Shown here one piece after another: positions 25,308 to 34,294 of a stretch of DNA of 64,000 nucleotides. The notes beneath the pieces were generated by a model. It saw only the letters and a list, made by a program, of their open reading frames with translations, had not been told where the DNA came from and did not search any database. The first letter of the stretch is position 1. Each line of letters opens with the position of its first letter. Position numbers and translations under genes: made by a program. This DNA comes from Neoaliturus tenellus (lineage: Eukaryota; Arthropoda; Insecta; Hemiptera; Cicadellidae): assembly GCA_030545055.2 (NCBI GenBank), contig CM061536.1, forward strand, positions 29,763,751 to 29,827,750, in the 5' to 3' direction.

Positions 25308-25378
25308 TCAAGGCCACACGGATATTAAAAAATTTCGGCCCCCGTACATCCATGGCGAACCACGAATGTTCGGGGGCC
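25308..25378 (-). terminator. TCAAGGCCA module next to a GC hairpin
   Basis: Variant half-site TCAAGGCCA at 25308-25316, A-run, and perfect GGCCCCCG/CGGGGGCC arms at 25337-25344 and 25371-25378. On the minus strand the stem is followed by T6. It would end the copy-B unit and start the copy-A unit. Confidence 0.5.
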
Positions 25379-25397
25379 TTGGGGACTAAAAAACACA

Positions 25398-25633
25398 AAT
25401 AGCTAACAAAGATTCATTTACATAATTTTGAGTTTCCAGAAGGGAAACTAACTGAGGACACCCTAGTGGCTTACGTCCTCGGTCCGAGTGCAGAGGCCGC
25501 CACAACCTTTTGCTTGCCAGCGTACAAACGGACATGCTCCCACAACCCCAGCCGCAACCTGTTGCATGCCTGAGAGGAGCCCAACAATTATGAAAAGTGG
25601 CTTTACTCGGGGGCCTACTCCCGTTCCCTGTCG
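25398..25633 (-). ncRNA. Candidate structured noncoding RNA unit, copy B
   Basis: Direct repeat of the copy-A unit with many scattered differences that leave the main stems intact. It lies 385-620 nt downstream of the TATA/Inr promoter at 26017-26047, in a stretch with no ORF on the minus strand. The two copies are not products of a very recent duplication, so some constraint on structure is plausible. Confidence 0.4.
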
Positions 25634-26016
25634 TTACAATTTAATTTGAGCTGTGAAAAACGCTCAAGGGGAAATGCTAAAACAAGCGTATACACTTTAG
25701 TTAAATATAACACACTTACAACACACAATTGAGCTCAACCTGGTAAATGCTGGAACAAGCACATACACATTAAACACATGACAAACAAGACACACAGGAT
25801 AAAAGACAAACAAGACACACAGGAGACATAGGGTACAAGTGAAACAATCTCATATAAAACAATTCCCAATACCCAAACGCAAGCGCAATATCTTAGAAAT
25901 AATACAAGTCTTAAAGTTAGAGTAGACTTCGCTAAACAGTGAAGGCGCCTTTCAGTGTTTAGTGAGGCCTATGGCGGTCCGTCCCGATCGTTCACGTTCA
26001 ACGCTCGGGAGCGGAC

Positions 26017-26047
26017 TGCGAGCCGGCTGTGGCCGGGCCGCCTTATA
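26017..26047 (-). promoter_or_regulatory. TATA/Inr promoter with no ORF downstream
   Basis: TATAAGG (26041-26047) followed 30 nt later by GCAGTCC (A at 26017) on the minus strand. The core is nearly identical to the promoter of the 24280-24669 gene. There is no minus-strand coding frame between here and 24669, so it probably drives the noncoding unit(s). Confidence 0.6.
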
Positions 26048-26082
26048 TCCCCACCGGTCTCCCCCGGCATGGGGCGGAGGTC

Positions 26083-26345
26083 CACCCCGAGAGGGGGGGG
26101 GTCCGCCCCCCAAAAAACGGAGACGGGGGCGGAGGGGGCGGAGGGGGGGGGGGTCCGCCCCCCAAAAAACGGAGACGGGGGCGGAGGGGGAGGGGGTCCG
26201 CCCCCCAAAAAATGGAGACGGGGGTGGAGGGGGCGGAGGGGGGGGGGTCCGCCCCTCAAAAAACGGAGACGGGGGCGGAGAAGGGGGGGTCCACCCCCCA
26301 AGAAACGGAGACGGTGACGGAGGGGGGGGAGGGGGGGGCCGCCCC
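26083..26345. repeat. G-rich GC-box minisatellite
   Basis: About five imperfect units of roughly 50-58 bp of the form GGTCCGCCCCCCAAAAAACGGAGACGGGGGCGGAGG. It holds many GGGGGCGG (Sp1/KLF-type) boxes and long G-tracts able to form quadruplexes. It lies immediately upstream, on the minus strand, of the promoter at 26017-26047. ORFs through it are low-complexity artefacts. Confidence 0.75.
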
Positions 26346-26356
26346 TCAGGGGTGGT

Positions 26357-26402
26357 TCAAGGTCACCGACTACACTTTTACTCTAAGTCTGGTTCAAGGT
26401 CA
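26357..26402 (+). promoter_or_regulatory. Two further TCAAGGTCA sites
   Basis: TCAAGGTCA at 26357-26365 and 26394-26402, in two 37-bp units (CACTTYTACTCTAAGT). They look like diverged relatives of the 61-bp array that begins 150 bp further right. Confidence 0.5.
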
Positions 26403-26558
26403 CCCACTACACTTCTACTCTAAGTGTTCGCAATACCCCCACCCTAATCGAGTCCCTAAGCTACGTGACGGCGCTCAGCCAGTATGTCTCAGGCTTGCAA
26501 GCGGTAAGCATCGCTGCTCTTCGACTCTGTTCATGTAAGTGTTTTACAAGTTTTTGCC

Positions 26559-26940
26559 TCAAGGTCATTACACTTTAACTCTGGACTAACATGGCTTGGA
26601 TTTTCTCTGATTTTACTCAAGGTCACTACACTTTAACTCTGGGATGATATCGACTTGTAGTATTTCAGTGTTTTGACTCAAGGTCATCACACTTTAACTC
26701 TGGGGCGGGATCGACTTGTAGTATTTCTGTGTTTTGACTCAAGGTCACCACACTTTAACTCTGGGACGGGATCGACTTGTAGTATTTCCTTGTTTTCACT
26801 CAAGGTCATCACACTTTAACTCTGGGGTGATTTCAACTTGTAGTATTTCAGTGTTTTGACTCAAGGTCACCACACTTTAACTCTGGGACGGTATCAACTT
26901 GTAGTATTTCTATGTTTTTACTCAAGGTCATCACACTTTA
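26559..26940 (+). repeat. 61-bp tandem array of TCAAGGTCA sites
   Basis: TCAAGGTCA starts at 26559, 26617, 26678, 26739, 26800, 26861 and 26922. Periods are 58 then 61 bp five times. Each unit continues with A/YCACACTTTAACTCTGGG and GACTTGTAGTATTTC. The last site is already within the right TIR, so the array looks as if it has grown out of the TIR's inner edge. An enhancer-like role is inferred. Confidence 0.8.
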
Positions 26941-27561
26941 ACATGTAAATTTGAGGTAGCACCAAAACGGTGCTACCTGGCTTGACATTTTCAAGTTCCC
27001 CAAGGTCATCGCAGTTCCCCCGCCACTTCCCATATACCTAGAGTGCGCGGGGCCGAACAGTCAGTCGCTCGGTGTCTGTCGTAGGGTGCACATCGCGGTT
27101 GTAGTTCTGGTCTAAAGGCTGGCTCACTTCAAGGTCACCCGAACGGTGTCACATGACGGTTTAGGCAGAGTCACGTTGCAAACTTGCAGTTTCCTCGGCA
27201 CTTTTGCTGTTTCTTGTCTAATTTCGCTCCAAGTCGTCAAGGTCATGGGAACCTGACTGAAACTCGGAGCGTAGTGTGAGAAACAGCAAAAGTGCCGGAA
27301 AATTTTAGGTTTCAGCGTGGCCTTGACCTTTTGTGACATCGATGACGTCATCTTGGTGACGTAAGGGGTGATGACGTCATCGCCACGTCATTTCTGCAAC
27401 GTCATGGGTGTGACGTCACAGAATGACGTAATTAGTGATGACGTCATCGATTGCGTCATCGATGACGTCGTCGATGACGTCATCGGTGAGGTCATTGACC
27501 TCGATGACGTCATCCCTCAGGTGACCTTGAAGTGAGCCAGCAGCCCCCTTTTTCCACTACT
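26922..27561. repeat. Right terminal inverted repeat
   Basis: 640 bp, the reverse complement of 6470-7080 with about 30 extra bp in the CRE array (six perfect TGACGTCA). It contains the stem-loop (26954-26978), the outward promoter and the inner palindrome arms (about 27196-27214 and 27281-27299). The outer palindrome arm on the inner side lacks about 8 bp relative to the left TIR. Confidence 0.92.
27031..27070 (+). promoter_or_regulatory. Outward-facing TATA/Inr promoter, right TIR
   Basis: CATATACC at 27031-27038 and TCAGT at 27061, in mirror image of the left TIR, pointing toward the outer end and into flanking DNA. Confidence 0.55.
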
Positions 27562-27567
27562 GATATT
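27562..27567. repeat. Right 6-bp target site duplication (GATATT)
   Basis: Identical to the hexamer at 6464-6469. Confidence 0.9.
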
Positions 27568-29349
27568 ATACTTTTGCTCTTTTTAATTAAAATTTTTGAA
27601 ATATATTAAACATATACAACATAGTAACGTTAGTTATCTCATACGTAAATAAAACTTAATAAAAGGGATAACAATTTAAATTTTGATAAATTGAGGTTCC
27701 ACGCAAAAGCTGCAATACTTCATTAGAGGTCATTATGGTAATTTTAACAATGACACAATAGAAGATAATAAACTCTCTCTCACAAACGATCCACCTCATT
27801 AAAGAGCCTTTGAGTAACAATTTATTACCTATTAAAGGGAAGGAGATACCTATTTAAAGCTAATGACGCCACCAATTTCCTATATCCAGTAAAAGATAAT
27901 TAACATTTTTCATACTACCTCTTTTGAAATTACAGTATACTACCCACAGAAAAAAACTAATATTGTAAGTTTATTGATAGTATTTGGTAGCAAAGCTAAC
28001 AAAAGAGAACAGTCTAATTGGGAAATGTCGGAATTTAATAAATTTTAAAAATTAAAAAATAATAAAAATGATAATTTAAAAAAAATAGTATATTTTGTTA
28101 CAAGGGCCGCAAATGGGGGTTGCTGGTCTCGAGGTCGTGTTTCAAGTTCTCGACTTCGTCTCGAACTTGAAACGATCTTGAGCAGGTAAAACACTTTTGG
28201 CGGAGTTACGAACGAAATTTTCTTCACATTACACAATAAATTAAATTCTAAACAAGTGAAAACATATTTTTTCATTTATAAGAAACAAAACATAACCTCA
28301 ACTGCGAGATTTACTTCTTGTGTTTCTGGCTTTACATCAGCTAAGGCCATCGAAACCAGAATACTCTAACGGTAGGTGACAACTACAGCTGATTCCAAAG
28401 GAAAAGCATCATTTTCCCATGTACGTCATATATATATTTGACAGTTGCTATCAGTTGAACTACCAACTACGTCACTGATTTGTTTTTTTGTTGTTGTTGT
28501 CACCTACCTTATTGAATTTTTACTATATGGAACATAGAGTATAAAATTCTTTACGATCGACTTTAAATTTCTCTTAGGCGAATTTTTGACCCCCAAAAGG
28601 CTTTTTTATTGCTAATTTGATTTCAATGAAATTCTCAGGTTAGATTTTAAGTATTTTAAACTAGGTAATAAACTATAATCGAGCAATTATTTTCAAGTAT
28701 TAAAAAGCTTATTTTCCGGAAGTTTTGACAGAACTTTAGTTGTTTAGGCTACATGATTTCACTAATGTAGTTGCTATGATTAGTTTATTTTCCCCCATCG
28801 CAGCTGATTTGTCGCTGTATGCTGAAAACAACATAATATTTTCTTGTTTATATCTGCTCGCCGTTATGTTATGTTTTTAAATAAAATTTAATTGATATTT
28901 TGACAGACCTATTTGTTAAATTAAATAGATCAACAATGATGTTTACTTGTTGAAGTTATAAATTATACCAAAAGATAGGCATGTTGATGTGGAATGAATT
29001 GATGTCGTTCGGAATTATGCGATTAACTAATTTATGGGATAAAACTAATATCTATTTGGGGGAAAAATTAAAATTGAAAAACTAATTAGAATGTGTTGTG
29101 CCATTGTAGCCTCTATGTATCAGGTAACAAAATATGCATTAAGTGTTAAGTAAGCGTAATTCTACAATACTTACATTACTTGATTTTTATTAATTTGCAA
29201 TCATGGATTTTAAATTGTATTGTTTTTTCGCTCTACAATCTATTTACCTTTAATATTGTAAGCATAATTATTATTAAGTTACTTGCTTGTTTTGAGGTCT
29301 TAGCTAAAATCATTCTTTGTATGTATTTCTTTGTAGGCTAGGCCTAGGA
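27568..29349. other. AT-rich host DNA
   Basis: The first ~35 bp continue the repeat interrupted by the element. After that I see no gene, only a short hairpin (TTTCAAGTTC/GAACTTGAAA at about 28120-28152). Confidence 0.45.
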
Positions 29350-31363
29350 TGTACGCCGGTTGACTTTGGACGGTTAGATGACGTTCCACTCTTCACATTC
29401 GAGGAGATGCAAACCTCCGTTCTCTCCCTAAAGAGCAACAAGGCTTCTGACCCGGACGGGATTCCCAGCGAGGCTTTAAAGAAAGTATTTTCAATTAATG
29501 CAGACTTATTGTTGAGAATGTACAACGCCTGTTTGGTAGAAGGGGTGTTTCCAGCTCCCTATGGAAAACCGCAAGACTTGTACTGATCAGCAAGGGCAAA
29601 GGTGATCCCGAGCTGTCGTCGTCCCACAGGCCTTTCTACACGTTGGACACGGCTGGGAAGCTGTTCGAGAAACTGATCCGTTCCCGCCTGACCTCTGCCG
29701 TGGAAGCTGCCGGGGACTCATGCCCCCGTCAGTATGGCTTCAGAAAGGGACGGTCAAAGATTGACGCTGTCACCGAAGTCCATGGAGAGCTGTGAAGAGA
29801 GCCGAGAGCCACAACCATTTCTCTCGCTGAGTAGTGTGCTTCTTGTTACGCTTAAGTCAAGAATGTCTTTAACTCGGCGAGGTGGGTCGATATGTTGGAT
29901 GCGCTTCGCAACACCTTTCACGTTCCTGCATATCTGTTGCGACTCATCGAGGATTATCTCCGCTCTCAAAGCCTTATTTACGACACAAGGGACGGAACGT
30001 GGACGATGGAAGTCACTTCTGGTGCCGCGCAAGATTCAATACTCGGCCAGGATCTCTGGAATGTTGCCTATGACAGCCTCCTGAGGTCGGAGATGCCTGA
30101 GGAAACCACTTTGGTTGGGTACGCCGATGATGTCGCAGCTCCCATTGTCGCACGCAACGTTGAGCTGGCCCAACTAAAGTTGAACCGAGTCATATGCGTG
30201 TGGTCAACACATGGATGTCCAATCACGGTCTCTCGCTTGCTCTCCGTAAGACAGAGATTGTGATCCTTACGAAGAAGAGGATATACACCGTCATTCTGTT
30301 CCGAGTGGGAAGGGAGGTGGTCCAACCAACTCGTGCTGCTAAGTACTTATGGATTATGGTGGACACCAAGTTAAGCTGGAGGGAGATATTCCGTACGGTG
30401 GACAAGGCCGCTAAGGTAGTCACTTACCTTAGTAGGCTGAAGGCCAATGTCGGGGTTCCACTATCCAGCAGAAGACGTCTGTTGATGTCCGCGGTTCAGT
30501 TCGTGCTTCTTTATGGAGCAGAGGTGTGGGCAGACGCTCTCGATAAAGAGTAGTACAGGTTGCGACTAGCCTGGGTTTAACGTTCATAGGCGCTCGGGGT
30601 GTGTTCCGCCTACCGGACAGTGTCCGAGCCTGCCGTCCTGGTGGTCGCCGGAGTTATCCCTGTCAAGCTCTTGGCAGGAGAGAGGAAGGCAATTTATCAG
30701 AGACAAGGCGAGATTGACAGGGACACGGCAAGAACAGCAGAGCGCTCCCGAACCTTCCAGCAGTGGTAACACAGCTGGGAGCACGACACCCGAGGACGAT
30801 GGACTGCGCGACTTATCAAGCACGTCCAACCATGGGTGGAACAGCGGCCAATTCTTGACAATTCACGGCTATTTTCGGTCGTACCTGAACCGGATGAGCA
30901 AGACCGGTTTACTGGACTGCATTTATTGCCCGGGCGTTTCCGACGATGCGGAACACACATTCTTCCGCTGCTTCCGTTGGGAAGGGTCCTGCCTGAAGGC
31001 CACACAAATTTTTGGTGCATTTCGGTGAACTAGGTCTGTCAAAAGATCTTGGAGGATGAGGGCAACTGGGATTGTTTATCTCAGTTTGTCCGGGGCATCC
31101 TCTTGGAAAAGAAGCCCAATCTGGACCGCGAAGTGGCCCAGATCCCTTGATCGAGTGGCTGGATAAGGAGTAAGCCCCACCGGCGTTAGCCAAATTTAGG
31201 CCTAGCCTGACGTAATGTGATAAACAATTCCAGGTTAGCATCCTAAGGAGTAGAGGAGGTTTTTTAGTGGGTAAACCTGTTTTTTAGGGGAGCCCCACAC
31301 TACAGGCTTGCCACCTGTGTGCGTAATGCATTTTTCTCACCTCTCCCTAAAAAAATCATAAAA
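29350..31363 (+). mobile_element. 5'-truncated R1-like LINE, ORF2 decayed
   Basis: Similar over its whole length to 35455-37483, including the 3' untranslated region. It covers the reverse transcriptase (the YADD box reads GYADDVAAPI) and the C-terminal part with a CCHC-type finger. Several frameshifts and stops break the protein (for example near 29580, 29770, 30190 and 30550). The 5' end is abrupt, as is usual for truncated LINE insertions. Confidence 0.85.
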
Positions 31364-32042
31364 AAGTGTTACCTATATCTTAAAAAGCGAGTAAAAATTC
31401 TCGTACGGGACGGACATCGGAGCGTATTCCTAGTTATATATTCTAGATTTCTTTACTACCATTTCATTTCGAGAAAATTTTGCCGGCCTACACCGAGAAA
31501 ACAGGTGTTTCGTTGTAAGAAATGAGGGTCGAAAATAGGTGATATCGATTTGGTGAGATGAAAAAACATTTATAGAGTGTACTTACCTGAATATTTATTG
31601 TTTTAATTAGTTGCTTCCATATAATTAAATTAATTAAATACATTTTACATTTACAAAGTACAGTTGCATATTTCTTAACAGTATGAAATAATCATGACAA
31701 AAATAAAGAAAATCCATAAAAAATACCACTTCAATAAATTAAAAATATTTTTAGTTTATATGAAATGCTCTATGCAAAAATAAAAATATCAAAACAATTA
31801 TTTTTAAGATTTCTATTCTATGTATATTACATGCAATTAGTCTTTAAAGTTGATAAATTTCAAACAAAGTTGTTACAATTGGAAACACAGTCAACTTTGA
31901 GCGTGACATATTACACCCTAAGTAAATAAGTTTCTTTGCTCCATTTATAAAATATGTATAGTTTTATTTGTGTTTTTATTTGACCTTACCATCCTTAATA
32001 TTTATGAAATTTTTTGCGATTATTATTAGTTTGCCCAGTTTT
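31364..32042. other. AT-rich spacer between two LINE copies
   Basis: No gene or repeat recognised. Confidence 0.4.
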
Positions 32043-32627
32043 ATCATACTTAAACTCTCCCTCAGGGGCAGTGGGCTTTCCACTGTACGGGTGTTTCTTG
32101 GCGACCCCGGGGTACCTGAGCCAAGCTGTGAGACCCCCCTCACAGTTCTTCCCGATCTAGGGTCTTTCTTCTCATCTTTCAGGTCTTAGCTCACCGTTTT
32201 TATTCTTTCCTGAGCTAACCTTGCTCACCTTCTTGTTTTCGACCCCGAATCAAGGGTGTCTTTCCACCTTTTTTCGACCGGCGCACGCTGGGGGGTCCGG
32301 GGAGTGTCCCTGTTGTGTTGCAGGGACTGATGTGTGCCTCGCACTGCCGATGGTCTCCTCCAGTGTGTCGTCAGAAGCCAGCCGCTTCGGACCTTAGTCA
32401 GGAAGTGCGGCATGGATGCAGAGATCGGACTCTGCATTGCCACGGGCGACCCCCAGCACGTCCGGCACATTTTGTGTATCGGTGCTGGGCAAACGGAGGT
32501 TTCGGGCCCCGGAGTACCGGGGTAGGGGTGTCTTATCTCCTACGGGGGGTAGACCTCCGAGGGTGTACCCGCTCTCGGCCAATGAATTGACGCCTCTTGC
32601 CGCACGATGCGCTGGTGACAAGATAGC

Positions 32628-34294
32628 ATGGATTTTCAAAACCAAAACACGAAATTAAAGGAGAATGAGCAGGCCGCCTTTAAGCGCAGCTCAAAACTGC
32701 AGAGGTCTCCGACCTTGAAGACTGGGACGCCGACGGGGGAATTAAAACTTCCCCTCCGCCGATCCCGTTCAAGGCTGCTGGTGTCGCCGGATCGTCGGCC
32801 GTAACCGGAAAGGAGAAGGATGAGGTTAAGCTGGGTATGGGGGTGACCGAGCCGGTAACACCTCAAGCCGGGATGCAAGGAATTCCTCCCAGGAAGAGCC
32901 CTCTTCGTCCGGCATTCGAGATGCAAATGCTTCGGCAGCAGCAGGACGATGCCAACGAGGAGCAAAAAAACCTGTCCCTGGAGAAAATGAACGATATTTT
33001 GAAGGAGATGGCCAAGGCTTTCCTTACTCAGAAGAACGTCAACAAGGTGATTAAGGACGGAATTCCGAAACTCGAGGATTTCCTTGGCGAAATCGAGGAG
33101 GCTGAAGGCAGTGAAGCAGGAGCGCGACGTTGTGAACCGAGTTATGTCTGCTTCGCCTCAAGCTCACCTGGCTGAGTCCCAGACTCAAGCCAGAATGCGA
33201 AAGAAGAGGCAGAGCGGTTCTTTGCCGGGAAGCCCTGAGCTTGTTGAGGTGGACTCAGTGCCGAGACCGGTTTTTGTCACTGCGGTATCGCAGACATCTC
33301 CTGTCCAGGCTACTCAATCCGCCCCGGGCGCGGCTACTTCTGCAGAGGTTCCTGCTCCGGCGGCTAATCCTGCCTTGGCAGCAAATTCTGCCTCAACACC
33401 TTTGGGGGGCTGGAAGACGCGCCTGTCTAAGAAAGAAAGGAGGAGGCAGAAGCAAGCGGAAGCAGCTTCGAAAAGTGCGTCGAGGGTGGAGCGGACGCAA
33501 GTCTCAAGCCCGGTTGGGGAGGCCTCTGGCAAGTCTGTCAGAAAGCCTAAACAACCCAGGCCTGAAACCCCAGGACGGAGGCAATCTTGATCAAGCCCTT
33601 AGGGGGGGGGGCGATCTTTTGCCGATGTTCTGGGTCAGATTAGATTGCAGGCCAAACCGGAAGAGACCGACACCGTTATCAAGTCTATTTGGTGAACCCA
33701 GAACGGGGATGTCCTCCTCGAACTGGGGAAGTCGAGTAACAAGATCGGTTTTGCCGCTTCCCTTAAGACTGCACTTGGGGACAAAGGCTCCATAAGGCCC
33801 TAGAACCGAAGTGTTTGGTCGAGATTCGGGACCTTGATGCCCTCTCCACCGAAGATGAGGTGACCCGTGCGATCCAGGTGGCACTCCCGGAGATACCGGC
33901 TGATGGAGCTAGGGTATGGCTGACAAAGCCTAACCGAAGTCAACTCCGGATGGCTGTTGCTGAGATGGGCGAAAAGCACGCCAATAAGCTGCTTAGCCTT
34001 CAGCACCTCAGAGTCGGTTGGGTCAGTTGCAGGCTCAAACGGAGGGTGGTAGTTTCGAGATGCTTCCGCTGTCTCGGTTTCGGCCATTCCTCCCAAAACT
34101 GTAAAGGGCCCGACAGGAGTGCAAACCGCTTCCAGTGTGGAAGCCAGGGCCACAAACGCAAGGAATGTTCCTCGAGCCCCTCCTGCTTCCTCTGCAAGGA
34201 TTCAGGCTCCAGTGCCCTCGGTCACTTACCCGGGTCTGGTCAGTGCGGTGCCTTCAGAGCCGCACTTGAACAGGCAAAAGGTAGCGGCCGGTAA
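32628..34294 (+). pseudogene. LINE ORF1 (gag-like, zinc knuckles), frame-broken
   Basis: The ATG at 32628 opens a basic frame that stops near 32803. The coding signal continues in other frames at 32837-33110, 33084-33590 and 33815-34294, so at least three frame changes are needed. A G10 run at about 33603-33612 marks one of the breaks. The last piece has CCHC knuckles (CFRCLGFGHSSQNC; a second, FQCGSQGHKRKEC, in which the first Cys is missing; and a third Cys-rich segment), as in R1-group gag proteins that bind RNA. It stops at TAA 34292-34294, overlapping the open ORF2 frame. Confidence 0.7.

Larger units (their letters stand above)
6470..27561 (-). mobile_element. Complete Maverick/Polinton (adintovirus-type) element
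   Basis: The element is bounded by long inverted repeats, starts AGTAGTGG, ends CCACTACT, and is flanked by GATATT on both sides. It encodes the diagnostic set: protein-primed PolB, retroviral-like integrase, FtsK/HerA-type packaging ATPase, adenovirus-type protease, double-jelly-roll major capsid protein and penton-like minor capsid protein. All recognised genes are on the minus strand. PolB has a premature TAG and a frame change, and the fibre-like gene is split, so this copy is probably not autonomous unless these are assembly errors. The flanking repeat resumes on the other side, which shows that it inserted into pre-existing host DNA. Confidence 0.95.

Noticed and set aside
25955..26538. 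Four long ORFs on both strands in the G-rich region
   Set aside because: Low-complexity translation of a minisatellite with GGG/PPP runs in all frames.
26559..26940. CRISPR-like array
   Set aside because: The regular 61-bp units have no unique spacers and lie in a eukaryotic mobile element; they are a tandem array.
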